The translations under genes were made by a program, and so were the position numbers. The notes beneath the pieces were generated by a model that saw nothing but the letters and a program-made list of their open reading frames with translations, searched no databases and was not told the DNA's origin. This document shows positions 1 through 8,726 of a stretch of DNA of 64,000 nucleotides, one piece after another. Source of the stretch: Tenericutes bacterium MO-XQ. Lineage in GTDB: Bacteria > Bacillota_I > Bacilli_A > Acholeplasmatales > Acholeplasmataceae. Every line of letters begins with the position of its first letter. The first letter of the stretch is position 1. Location: NCBI GenBank assembly GCA_002838185.1, contig CP017948.1:1736001-1800000 (forward strand), given 5' to 3'.

Positions 1-642
1 ATCAGTTTCTATCATTTTAATGGCAGCCATGAGTGGTACTGCAAAAAATACTTTTTCTTTATCATAGTCTAGTAAAGTTGTTACTCTTTGTAAGTATTTA
101 TGTGCAAGATTATATTGATCTAATCTTAAGTTCACATACGTGTTTGCGATATCTAATATTGGATTTGCAAGTTTAGCATGTATCCAGTCCATAATGTAAT
201 ACTCATTTCTAAAAATAACGACATGAGATGGTTGATAATCGAAATGACATAGATAGTTTTCATATTCAATCGTATCTAAAACATCTTGAGCGATGTGTTT
301 AATATCTCTACTTAATTGACTCATCTCAATCCATCTTTTAAATACAATATGTGCATTTTCAAGTTCAAGAGCTTGATATTGATGCATTTCATGTTGGAGT
401 TTTACAAAATCATCAATCAGTGATTCATCTACGTTACGCATTAAATAAAACCCAAGATTTTGATGACTCAAAAACGGCATTTTAATTTCATGTGCATTAA
501 CTTTTTCTACTTCAGTAATATTCAAGTTTGTCTTGCGTAGTAAAATATCGTGTATATAAACTTCTTTATCTACCCATTCTTCTGGATAAAAATCGTCGTA
601 TGTTTTATACACAAAATCGTCTTCGATATATACTTTTGCCAT
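1..642 (-). CDS. aminoglycoside/choline phosphotransferase-like protein (3' end cut by window)
   Basis: The 214 visible codons start at an ATG and run off the window edge. The protein has the C-lobe catalytic loop of the APH/choline kinase superfamily, seen as CHFDYQPSHVVI followed about 10 residues later by MDW, where the second Asp would bind metal. The usual Asn of the HxDxxxxN loop is His here (HFDYQPSH), so catalysis is not assured. The frame stays open upstream of the ATG to a possible TTG start near position 672, which would add a few residues. The neighbouring gene is transcribed in the same direction but is separated by a terminator. The substrate cannot be told from the sequence. 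Confidence 0.7.
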   Translation of the reverse strand, partial: MAKVYIEDDFVYKTYDDFYPEEWVDKEVYIHDILLRKTNLNITEVEKVNAHEIKMPFLSHQNLGFYLMRNVDESLIDDFVKLQHEMHQYQALELENAHIVFKRWIEMSQLSRDIKHIAQDVLDTIEYENYLCHFDYQPSHVVIFRNEYYIMDWIHAKLANPILDIANTYVNLRLDQYNLAHKYLQRVTTLLDYDKEKVFFAVPLMAAIKMIETD

Positions 643-698
643 ATGACCATGCTTTAGTATTGTTCTCAATATATCACTACCAAACTTTTTTTTATAAT

Positions 699-723
699 AA
701 AAAACAAGGACAAAATCCTTGTT
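699..723 (-). terminator. intrinsic terminator after the b-heme-like membrane gene
   Basis: An AACAAGGA / TCCTTGTT stem with a CAAAA loop is followed on the minus strand by six Ts, just after the stop codon at 727. Confidence 0.75.
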
Positions 724-726
724 ACT

Positions 727-1083
727 TTACGTAGTTGTATTTAAAATAATATGGATAATCATGAATACAAACGTGATAGGTCCCATAATACGATGAAGTA
801 TATAAAACTTCTTATTTTTAAGTTTATAAAACATCATACCAAATGCACCGGTTAAAAGTAATGCAATCAAAGTTAAAAGACCCGTAAGTCTTAATGAATC
901 GTTAATGATTGCAACCACAAAATGGATGAGTGCTAAAGATGCCGCAGTCATCCCAAAAATCTTATGTTTAGATGCGAGCCATAAGACTGGTTTAATTTTT
1001 ACATATTTTTTTACTCCGTTAGTCATTGATAGCACAAAAAAGATGACGATGCTTATACCGAGTATACTAAGTAAAAGATCCAT
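727..1083 (-). CDS. small four-helix membrane protein with paired His, ferric reductase/cytochrome b561-like
   Basis: This 118-aa protein has four predicted membrane helices. The start is the ATG at 1083, which has GGAGG at 1090-1094; an upstream ATG at 1122 lacks a site. Four His lie at about residues 40, 54, 97 and 111, in two pairs each 14 residues apart on two helices. That spacing is typical of bis-heme b binding in ferric reductase-like and cytochrome b561-like domains. Heme binding and a role in membrane electron transfer are inferences. No partner flavoprotein gene is adjacent. Confidence 0.6.
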   Translation of the reverse strand: MDLLLSILGISIVIFFVLSMTNGVKKYVKIKPVLWLASKHKIFGMTAASLALIHFVVAIINDSLRLTGLLTLIALLLTGAFGMMFYKLKNKKFYILHRIMGPITFVFMIIHIILNTTT

Positions 1084-1196
1084 GATTAACCTCCACCTTA
1101 TGATTTGTATATATCTTATCATAATTTTTCTAAGATTATACTAAAATTCTTTGAGTTTTAATCAATTCTTAATAAAAAACTATGTTTTTTTTATGT

Positions 1197-1225
1197 TATA
1201 ATGTGTATTGGTTGGTAAAACCAAC
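1197..1225 (+). promoter_or_regulatory. -10 element and leader hairpin of the YczE-like gene
   Basis: TATAAT lies at 1197-1202, with no convincing -35. Shortly downstream, GTTGG (1211-1215) and CCAAC (1221-1225) can form a small hairpin that ends one base before the GGAGG at 1226-1230. The hairpin could influence ribosome access. Confidence 0.5.
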
Positions 1226-1235
1226 GGAGGCTGCA

Positions 1236-1889
1236 ATGAATCAGAAGTTTATGAATAAATATATATTACGCTTTTTCTTATATCTTTTTGGTGTTTTTGT
1301 TCTTGGTTTTGGAATAAACATATTATTCAGATCTACGCTTGGTGTAGGTGCATGGGATACAGTTAGTTATAACTTTAGTAAACTGATTGGTAGTACTTGG
1401 GGTTTAGCAGCTTTTATTGTTAATGTTACAGTACTATTGTTTGTATTATTTTATAAAAGAGATATCAAATATGCGGTTATATTAATTCCTATTATTAGTT
1501 TATCATTTGTCATAGATTTGTGGGATATTTTAATCCTAGGTAATTTAACAATCGATGCAGTTTGGCTGCAATATCTTTCATATGTCGGTGGAGCAGTTCT
1601 ATTATCTTTAGGTTTAGCATTAATCATTGTCTCAAGATTTCCAGCTATGGTGTATGATGAATTAACTGTAATCTTAATGAAAGTATTAAAAGTCAAAAGA
1701 TTTTTTACAATGCGTATTATGATTGAACTATTTGCAATTTTTCTCGCAATTAGTATCGGTTTCTTAGCGACTATAGGCTTTGGTGCGGTTAATGTTGGTA
1801 GTTTTATTTTAGCGATTGCCATTGGTCCTATGATTTCCGTGCATATAAAATGGTTGAATGCACTACTAAAAACAGAAAGTATTTCATAA
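1236..1889 (+). CDS. YczE/YitT-family integral membrane protein
   Basis: The 217-aa protein is almost entirely hydrophobic, with about five to six membrane helices. It carries the opening typical of the YczE/YyaS family, a first helix followed by LGVGAWDTVSYN. Members are widespread in Firmicutes and their transport or regulatory role is not settled. The start at 1236 is chosen because GGAGG sits five bases upstream; the frame also opens at 1182, but that part overlaps the -10 element. The gene is monocistronic and is followed by a separately promoted gene. Confidence 0.75.
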   Translation: MNQKFMNKYILRFFLYLFGVFVLGFGINILFRSTLGVGAWDTVSYNFSKLIGSTWGLAAFIVNVTVLLFVLFYKRDIKYAVILIPIISLSFVIDLWDILILGNLTIDAVWLQYLSYVGGAVLLSLGLALIIVSRFPAMVYDELTVILMKVLKVKRFFTMRIMIELFAIFLAISIGFLATIGFGAVNVGSFILAIAIGPMISVHIKWLNALLKTESIS

Positions 1890-1951
1890 TCCCTTCATTT
1901 AAAAAATAATGGATTCATGATAAAATAGAGATGTATTTAAGGAGGTATCGT

Positions 1952-2440
1952 ATGGAAAAGTTAAATTTTGATATTATTGAGCTAAAAGCTTATCGTACGA
2001 TTGGCATGAAATGGGAAGGTGCTTGGAAAGAAATTACTGAATTAAAGGACATGATCAAAAAAATGAGTGAGCGTGTGAGCGAGCTTGAAACTGCAGTTAA
2101 CCCAGAACATCAATTAGGTCTTTCATATCACACGAAAAATGGTGGTTTTGTGCATTATTCTGTATATGAAGTTGCTGAATCACAAAAAATACCTGAGGGT
2201 ATGATTGAATTTAGAGTTCCAGAATCTTTATATGTCCATGTATCACACCCACAAAATCAATCGATTGGTCAAACATATCATGATATATTTGATTTTATTG
2301 ATCATAGCGAGTACAAATTAAAGTTAGATCCGGATACAAAATATTACGACCCACTCCCAATTAAACATGAAGTTTACAGTAGTGGTAGAGATCTTAATAA
2401 TCCGTATTTTGAAATTTTTATCCCCATTGAAAAAGCATAA
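1952..2440 (+). CDS. GyrI-like / effector-binding-domain protein
   Basis: This 162-aa soluble protein starts at 1952 behind AAGGAGGT (1939-1946). It consists of a single GyrI-like (AraC effector-binding, BacTrip-type) domain. N-terminal beta strands (FDIIELKAYRTIGM) are followed by a central region (LGLSYHTKNGGFVHYSVYEVAE) and a C-terminal strand containing YFEIFIPIEKA. Such stand-alone domains bind small hydrophobic molecules or, in SbmC/GyrI, protect gyrase. There is no DNA-binding part. The gene has its own terminator and no operon partner, so the ligand is unknown. Confidence 0.65.
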   Translation: MEKLNFDIIELKAYRTIGMKWEGAWKEITELKDMIKKMSERVSELETAVNPEHQLGLSYHTKNGGFVHYSVYEVAESQKIPEGMIEFRVPESLYVHVSHPQNQSIGQTYHDIFDFIDHSEYKLKLDPDTKYYDPLPIKHEVYSSGRDLNNPYFEIFIPIEKA

Positions 2441-2477
2441 AAAAAGCTATTTGGTAGATTCCAAATAGCTTTTTTAT
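2441..2477. terminator. bidirectional intrinsic terminator
   Basis: An 11-bp stem AAGCTATTTGG / CCAAATAGCTT with a TAGATT loop is flanked by A and T runs. It lies between two convergent genes. Confidence 0.9.
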
Positions 2478-2488
2478 TTATTTTACTT

Positions 2489-5299
2489 TTAAGTTAACAT
2501 AGGTTCTTCTTCTGGTTGATTGCTACCGAACATCATCAAGAAATCATAAATTCTTTCTTCATCTGCTAATGTTAAGTTATTTTCATCTAAAGCATAGATT
2601 GCTTCTATTTCATCAAACATCATGTTAAGTTGTGCTTTAACATCTATTTGCATTTGATCAATTTCTGCTTGAGTAGCACCAGTAAGTGCCCTGATTTCTG
2701 AGTATTCAATAATTGAATCAAAGAAGATATCAACAGAACCCAAAATCATTGTTTGATTTGCAGCTGTCAATGTGTTGTTTAACACTTCTACTATCGCAAT
2801 TCCAACACCTAAATCTGGAGAACTTAAGTTTTCATTTAAGATAAATGCATCTAAATCAATTAAATCTGCTTCATTTAATAAATCAGCTTTTAGATTGATG
2901 ACATTTAGAATCAATGTATTAACAAATGGTTTAATATTATCGAATGTTGTTTCAAATGTGATATCAATTCCTTCAGCTTCTAAAGCTGTCTTAAGTGGAA
3001 GTCTTGCAGCATCTAATAAAACATCAATTTCTGCACTTGTAACATCTCCAAAGATTTCTGTATCAATCATATGGATATCATTAATGAGTTGTTCTAAATC
3101 AATCATCATTTGAACCATATCAGTGCCTTGATTTTCATTTAATGCAATCACAGTCTTAATGATTCTAGCTTCTGTATCAATGACATATCTTAAAGCGCTA
3201 TGTGCACTATCACCCAATAAATCACTTAATGCTTTATATGTATCAAATTCAAGTTTAAGTTCATCTAACATACCTAAAATAATTAGTTTTTCATCTTCTG
3301 GCATGTAAGGGTCATTTTCAATTTGATAAATGATATTTTCAATTGCTAAAACAAAGTAATATTCTTCATACGCTGGTGTAATCAATGCTTCTAAAGCAGC
3401 GATTTCAGTTGCATAATCTAAATTAAATTGATCAATATAATCAATGACATATAGTGCAAAATCAATTAAGACAACAGGATTATTTTCGAAATCATAATAA
3501 TCATACATTTCATCATATGCTTGATCAAGAATATCCATACCACCAGTGATTAATGTTTCATCGATATCTCCAATAAAGTCTAAGAATAGATTTATTGATG
3601 CATGACTAATTTGACCGTTGATTTGTGCATATTGTAGGCCTGTGGTTACATCAGTATCAGTTAAGCCACCTGAGATAATTAACGCAGTTTCATATAGTAA
3701 TTCAAAATCAGCTGCTGCTGGCAGTGCATTTTGAAGCATTAGTACCATTTCATCCTTAATGATTAGACCTTCTGTTAAGGTTAATGCATCTCCATTGATT
3801 GCACCATCAATTAAGTCGATAGAGTTTTGTGGGAATGTATTTTTAACAGTAATTAAGAATTCAAATACAACTTCTAATGATCCTTTGAATTGAACTTCTT
3901 CAGTTTCCATTAAAACTAACATTTCATTCATCATTAAGTTATCTTGTGTATCTCTTTCAACTCTTTCTTCTGCATAATGTTTCCATTGAGCCTTATCATA
4001 TAAATTAAATAGTGGTTGGAGTTCAGTATACATGTTATTGATGAAAGCTTCACCATCTCCAGCTGTATCATTATACATTGCAGTCATGATCATTTGAAGA
4101 TCCATCACATATTCTATTGTCATATCATCTTCAAAATAATAATATTCTGGATGAAAGTTATATCCATAAATCAATGATGATTGAATTTCTTCTACGATAT
4201 AACGTAACTCATGAATTTCACCACTGAAAAATGCATCTAACCCATCATATTCATCAACAGTTGCATAACTTTTCATCAAATTATATGCATCCATATATGC
4301 TTGTGAAGCTTTAATCGTGTTCATTTCAGTTTCATACATTGCTATTTCTTCGTTAGCATATGTAAGATTTAATGTGTTAGATCTAATATTAGCATCAAGC
4401 ATGACAATTAAAAATTCATAAATCATTGCTGCTAAATCTTGGTGATCCATGTTATAGTCATCAAGTATTTCTAATTCTAATAAGAAATCATCAAGACCTG
4501 TCATCATTGGCATACCCATTACCATGGATTTTGCATCACCAAAGAACTGGATGGCTTGTGATTCTGTCATACCTAAAGCAATGGAAGTTTGAGCATAAGC
4601 TGCTGCCATTTCGCTTGCAGATAAATAATCATAATATTCCCATTCATCTTCAAAATCTTCTTCTGTCATATCTGGTTCATACATTGGATTAATACCACCC
4701 AGAACAGTTGAATAAATTGTATCTTGTGAAACATTTTCTTCAACAGTATATGACACTGAAGCTGAATTTTCTGATGTTAATGCATCTTTTTTAGCTACAA
4801 CATAAACTGTATGTGTACCAACAGGAATATTTTTGGTTGTTAAATCAAGTTGAGTTGTTGTTACACTGTAACTTAAAGATCCAACATGAACCACATAACT
4901 TGTAGCATCCGTAACTGCTGTCCATGAAACAACACCAGCGTTAATTTGAACATTTGTTGGAGCATCTATAGTATCTACAGTGCCTTCAGTTACTTCATAG
5001 TTTAATACACTAGAAGGTATAGATACTTTATCATCTTTAGCTGCAACAACTGATACAGCATAGGTACCAGTAGCTAATTCTAGAGTCGTTAAATCAAATG
5101 TTGTTGTTGTAACTTCGTATTCTGCTTCATCAACAAATACAACATAGTGATCAGCATCTGTTACTGCATCCCAAGTTAATATACCGTCTGTGATATCTAA
5201 GTTTTGAGGTGCTTCTAAATCTAGATCTACTTCTCTATTACACGCAGCTAAGCCAAATAAGAATGTGAAAAGTACAATAAATAATAAAATTTTCTTCAT
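2489..5299 (-). CDS. large acidic surface lipoprotein with two fibronectin-III-like domains
   Basis: The 936-aa protein starts behind TAAGGAGG. A signal peptide ends in a lipobox (FGLAAC, Cys 20), so it should be a membrane-anchored exported lipoprotein. Two related beta domains follow, at roughly residues 30-105 and 112-187. Each has the FN3 pattern of APxNLxI, then LTW/VSW, then an alternating YVV strand. The remaining 740 or so residues are strongly acidic and helix-like, with no family I recognise; phrases such as YLSASEMAAAYAQTSIALGM suggest alpha-helical bundles. It is monocistronic, with its own promoter. An adhesion or ligand-binding role is an inference. Confidence 0.7.
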   Translation of the reverse strand: MKKILLFIVLFTFLFGLAACNREVDLDLEAPQNLDITDGILTWDAVTDADHYVVFVDEAEYEVTTTTFDLTTLELATGTYAVSVVAAKDDKVSIPSSVLNYEVTEGTVDTIDAPTNVQINAGVVSWTAVTDATSYVVHVGSLSYSVTTTQLDLTTKNIPVGTHTVYVVAKKDALTSENSASVSYTVEENVSQDTIYSTVLGGINPMYEPDMTEEDFEDEWEYYDYLSASEMAAAYAQTSIALGMTESQAIQFFGDAKSMVMGMPMMTGLDDFLLELEILDDYNMDHQDLAAMIYEFLIVMLDANIRSNTLNLTYANEEIAMYETEMNTIKASQAYMDAYNLMKSYATVDEYDGLDAFFSGEIHELRYIVEEIQSSLIYGYNFHPEYYYFEDDMTIEYVMDLQMIMTAMYNDTAGDGEAFINNMYTELQPLFNLYDKAQWKHYAEERVERDTQDNLMMNEMLVLMETEEVQFKGSLEVVFEFLITVKNTFPQNSIDLIDGAINGDALTLTEGLIIKDEMVLMLQNALPAAADFELLYETALIISGGLTDTDVTTGLQYAQINGQISHASINLFLDFIGDIDETLITGGMDILDQAYDEMYDYYDFENNPVVLIDFALYVIDYIDQFNLDYATEIAALEALITPAYEEYYFVLAIENIIYQIENDPYMPEDEKLIILGMLDELKLEFDTYKALSDLLGDSAHSALRYVIDTEARIIKTVIALNENQGTDMVQMMIDLEQLINDIHMIDTEIFGDVTSAEIDVLLDAARLPLKTALEAEGIDITFETTFDNIKPFVNTLILNVINLKADLLNEADLIDLDAFILNENLSSPDLGVGIAIVEVLNNTLTAANQTMILGSVDIFFDSIIEYSEIRALTGATQAEIDQMQIDVKAQLNMMFDEIEAIYALDENNLTLADEERIYDFLMMFGSNQPEEEPMLT

Positions 5300-5364
5300 A
5301 ATATCCTCCTTATTGAATATAGATGAATAAATATTTCAAAAATGTTTCTTGCCTGTTTACCCTC

Positions 5365-5393
5365 ATTATATTACTTACTCAGTAAAATATCAA
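5365..5393 (-). promoter_or_regulatory. promoter with a palindrome in the spacer
   Basis: On the minus strand TTGATA (5393-5388), a 17-bp spacer and TATAAT (5370-5365) make a near-consensus sigma-A promoter for the 936-aa lipoprotein. The spacer contains the palindrome TTACTGAGTAA (5375-5385), a plausible repressor site. Confidence 0.65.
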
Positions 5394-5408
5394 TTGTTTA
5401 GACTATCT

Positions 5409-7931
5409 TTACATCTGATTAAGTTTTAAAACTTTTGTTGCATCAATATCTTTAATCTTTTCTATATAAAACCATTGATTAAGAGTAAAAGTGATTGCTA
5501 TGATAAGTCCACCTAACCATAGTGGTTTTATAGAAAAACGAATCGGTTCATACTCACCAAATAAGATTGCTAAATCTGCCATTTCTAGTGAGATTAAGCT
5601 ATAACCAATCATACTAATTATTGCTAAAGATAAGAAGATATAGATGAATAACTTAATCAGTGATTTTCTCATTTGCTTATGATTTAATCCTAATATGATC
5701 ATTCGTGCATAAACTTCTTTCATATCATGATATAACAACACAGAGTGGTTCATGAGTGCAACGACAAAACATAAGATGATCATTGCTAATATGAAAGTGA
5801 TATAGTTTGTAACTTGTATCATTTCAAAAATTAAAGGTGCTAGTTTTTCATCCACATCAATCACTTGAATAAGATCTTGGTGATATTGGTCAAGTAAATC
5901 ATCTTTTAGCAGTACTTTGTTTTCTTTTGCATTCACTAAGAAAATATTAAAGATTTCATCTGATTCATAAACATGATGCATATTCGTAAAAGCTAAATCA
6001 CCTAATTGTTTTTCGAAAAATCCTGCAATCTCAAAGGTTTGTTCCTTATATTTACCATCGACATAGATTTCTATGGTATCACCAATTTTATAATCATATA
6101 AGAACATGTATCTATCCGGTAAAACAATGTATAATTTGGTTACTCTATTTAATGCACTTAAAGCTTCAGATTCAATATTGGTTTTGAAATAAGCTGATAT
6201 GTCATTTGGATCCATAGAGATAAGTTCACGAATCGACTGATTCTCATTTATGGTTCTTACTTGTTGAAATAATCCTGCTTTAGTGATGTCTTTAACTTCA
6301 TCCATCGCTTTTATATCTATATATTTATCATCATAATTTTTGGTGATATTGATGACCATTAAATCTATCTGATATGTCTCTTGATAAGCATCTTTTCGAT
6401 CAAGCATATATGTGTTTGCAAAAACTAATAATAATATGGTTAAAAAGGCAATAAGTACTAAATGCAAGTACTGTTTAAACGTACGTTTTGTTAACATAGC
6501 TTTTAGATGATAGTAAGTTGTTTGTTCTTGATGTTTTTGATACCAATATTTCTTTATTCCATAGAAAATGAAATCTATAGCATAAATGAGCAGATAAATA
6601 ATGACCACGAGTATAAATATGACTTGATAACCTTTGAATAATGGTCTAATATTGGTAAATGATAAAACTAAATAAATGATTATGAGTAAAACCAAAGTCC
6701 CTATTTTTACACTTATAGAAACATCATTATCTAAGTCTAGTTGATTTAGACTTCTTATCTCTGATGTTTGGTAAAACTTTTTAAAATAAAAATAAACGAC
6801 TACACCTAATAAAATGAGTGCTAAACTAGCTGCATATATGATATGTATTTGCTGAATCTGATAGACTAAATGAGATGATAGATAGTTTAGTCCAATATAG
6901 ATAATTTGCTGTGATAAGAAAACTGCAATTAAAAATGATAAGATAAAAAATATAAGCATCTCGATTGTCACTATAGCAACAGAAAATCGTTTTTTACCGC
7001 CTAAAATATGAATAGTCGCATATAATTGCTTTTTTTCATGAAAATACACTTCTAAAGTCGTTTTTAATACAAAAATAATCGCGAAAAGCGAAATTGATAT
7101 AATCATAAAAAATGCTGTGATATTTCTTTGGATGAATTGATGGATTGCTTCATCATCAATCGTTAGCTCAAACGTTAGTAAACGATAAGGCTCTTTAGAT
7201 TGAATCAGTAAACTCACCTCATCAATGTCATAACTATCTTTGATATCCAAATAAACTCTGTTATATATATTGGTTAATAACGCTGGATTTAGACTTTCTA
7301 ACGAAGGACTAAGTGCACTTAGGAAAAAGGGTAATCCTTCTGATTTATCAATAAAGATTTGTTCTCCACTAAAAAGCATGTCATCTTTAACGATATCTAC
7401 AACAACAAAAGTTTTTTGTTCTCCACTAATATCAATATATACTTGATCATTCATCTTTAAATCCATAGATAATGCTAAACTTTCAGTGATAATCATTTCA
7501 TCATCTAAAAGTTCAGAAGGATAAGACACATGCTCATTGATGTTTTTTAACATCTCAAGGTTTGATGCTTTCACATGTACATGAGTTTTGATGTCCTCAT
7601 TTTTTTGTAATAAAACATCAAACTCAAAAAACATCGCTTTTTTATGGATAGCATCTTGAATGTTTTCATCGGAATTAAAACTCGAAACTGAGAAAAAACG
7701 CGTTTGTCCAAGTGGAGATATGCTCATGATTAAATCATAATCTTCATAGGTTTTTTCAAGTTTTCCATAATAATAAGATGTAAAGAAATCTCTCATCGAA
7801 AAAGCTAAGATGAGAGACACAAAAACGCCTAAAAAACCAATCAACATCAAGATTGATTTTAGCGGTGAACTTATGATATTTTTTAATATAAAACGAAGAA
7901 AAAAATTCAGTCTATTTAGACTTTTTTTCAT
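5409..7931 (-). CDS. FtsX/MacB-type ABC transporter permease
   Basis: This 840-aa permease has a TM helix near residue 25, a large extracytoplasmic domain, three TM helices around residues 270-400, more TM segments near 405-470, a second TM at about 490, a second extracytoplasmic domain and three C-terminal TM helices. That is the two-FtsX-domain layout used by lipoprotein, peptide and drug efflux systems. The start at 7931 (AGGTGG six bases upstream) overlaps the ATPase gene by 20 bases, so the two are translationally coupled. An earlier in-frame ATG at 7952 has no site. The substrate is unknown; no histidine kinase pair is adjacent to suggest bacitracin-type resistance. Confidence 0.85.
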   Translation of the reverse strand: MKKSLNRLNFFLRFILKNIISSPLKSILMLIGFLGVFVSLILAFSMRDFFTSYYYGKLEKTYEDYDLIMSISPLGQTRFFSVSSFNSDENIQDAIHKKAMFFEFDVLLQKNEDIKTHVHVKASNLEMLKNINEHVSYPSELLDDEMIITESLALSMDLKMNDQVYIDISGEQKTFVVVDIVKDDMLFSGEQIFIDKSEGLPFFLSALSPSLESLNPALLTNIYNRVYLDIKDSYDIDEVSLLIQSKEPYRLLTFELTIDDEAIHQFIQRNITAFFMIISISLFAIIFVLKTTLEVYFHEKKQLYATIHILGGKKRFSVAIVTIEMLIFFILSFLIAVFLSQQIIYIGLNYLSSHLVYQIQQIHIIYAASLALILLGVVVYFYFKKFYQTSEIRSLNQLDLDNDVSISVKIGTLVLLIIIYLVLSFTNIRPLFKGYQVIFILVVIIYLLIYAIDFIFYGIKKYWYQKHQEQTTYYHLKAMLTKRTFKQYLHLVLIAFLTILLLVFANTYMLDRKDAYQETYQIDLMVINITKNYDDKYIDIKAMDEVKDITKAGLFQQVRTINENQSIRELISMDPNDISAYFKTNIESEALSALNRVTKLYIVLPDRYMFLYDYKIGDTIEIYVDGKYKEQTFEIAGFFEKQLGDLAFTNMHHVYESDEIFNIFLVNAKENKVLLKDDLLDQYHQDLIQVIDVDEKLAPLIFEMIQVTNYITFILAMIILCFVVALMNHSVLLYHDMKEVYARMIILGLNHKQMRKSLIKLFIYIFLSLAIISMIGYSLISLEMADLAILFGEYEPIRFSIKPLWLGGLIIAITFTLNQWFYIEKIKDIDATKVLKLNQM

Positions 7932-8592
7932 CTTTGACCACCTGTCCATCAATCATATGAATTGTTCGTGTTCCATAAGATGTTAGATCTAAATTATGCG
8001 TAACCATCAATATGGTTTTATGATACGTTTGATTTAACTTTTTAAATAGTTCCATGATCTTTTTACCATTTTCTATATCTAGATTACCTGTAGGTTCATC
8101 AGCAAAGATAATTTTTGGGTCATTAATTAAACATCTCGCGATTGCAACTCTTTGTTGCATACCTCCTGATAGTTCAGATGGATAATGGTTTATATATGCT
8201 TTCATATCCACTAAATCTAATAATTCTAGGATTTCTTCTTTGGTTTTATGTTTCCCAATGACTGAAGCTAACATCATATTTTCATAAACTGTTAAATTTG
8301 GGATTAAGTTATAAAACTGAAAAACAAATCCGATATCCAAGGATCTTAATTTTGCTTTTTCTGCTTCTGTGTAATCTTTTAATAGACGATCAAACATAAA
8401 AATATCGCCATCGTCATAGGGTTCAAGTCCACTTAATACGTATAGTAATGTGGTTTTCCCTGATCCTGAAGGTCCAACTATAGATATAAATTCTTGATTG
8501 TTAATGTCTAAATCAAGCCCTCTTAATACTTCTGTTTCGATTTTATTGTGTCGATAAATTTTCTTAAGCTTTTGCGTTTTAATTAAGACCAT
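7912..8592 (-). CDS. LolD/MacB-type ABC transporter ATP-binding protein
   Basis: This 226-aa ATPase shows Walker A GPSGSGKTT, the Q-loop in VFQFYNLIPNLTVYENM, signature LSGGMQQRVAIAR and Walker B IIFADEPTGNLD, followed by a switch His in MVTHN. The spacing and the VFQFYNL phrase are typical of the MacB/LolD/FtsE group that partners FtsX-like permeases, as found immediately downstream and overlapping. A short GGGAT lies before the ATG. Divergent galK is about 130 bases away, so promoters for both lie in that gap. Confidence 0.93.
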   Translation of the reverse strand: MVLIKTQKLKKIYRHNKIETEVLRGLDLDINNQEFISIVGPSGSGKTTLLYVLSGLEPYDDGDIFMFDRLLKDYTEAEKAKLRSLDIGFVFQFYNLIPNLTVYENMMLASVIGKHKTKEEILELLDLVDMKAYINHYPSELSGGMQQRVAIARCLINDPKIIFADEPTGNLDIENGKKIMELFKKLNQTYHKTILMVTHNLDLTSYGTRTIHMIDGQVVKDEKKSK

Positions 8593-8685
8593 AGATATCC
8601 CTGATTTCTTTGGATTTTGTTTAGTTTAATACTATCATATTCGGTGTTTTTTTTAAATGGTAACATACCTTTTTCTTATGAGAAC

Positions 8686-8694
8686 TGCTATAAT
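8686..8694 (+). promoter_or_regulatory. extended -10 promoter of galK-galT
   Basis: TGCTATAAT is an extended -10 element (TGnTATAAT). The -35 region is poor, as expected for this promoter class. The start codon is 33 bases downstream behind GAGGAGG. Confidence 0.55.
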
Positions 8695-8726
8695 TAAAAT
8701 ATATATAACCCGAGGAGGATACATTC

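Noticed and set aside
1451..1822. 123-codon open frame antisense to the YczE-like gene
   Set aside because: It lies wholly inside the sense gene, has no ribosome site and encodes a low-complexity hydrophobic product; a frame shadow.
2772..3113. 113-codon plus-strand frame inside the large lipoprotein gene
   Set aside because: Antisense shadow of an AT-rich acidic gene; no ribosome site, no recognisable product.
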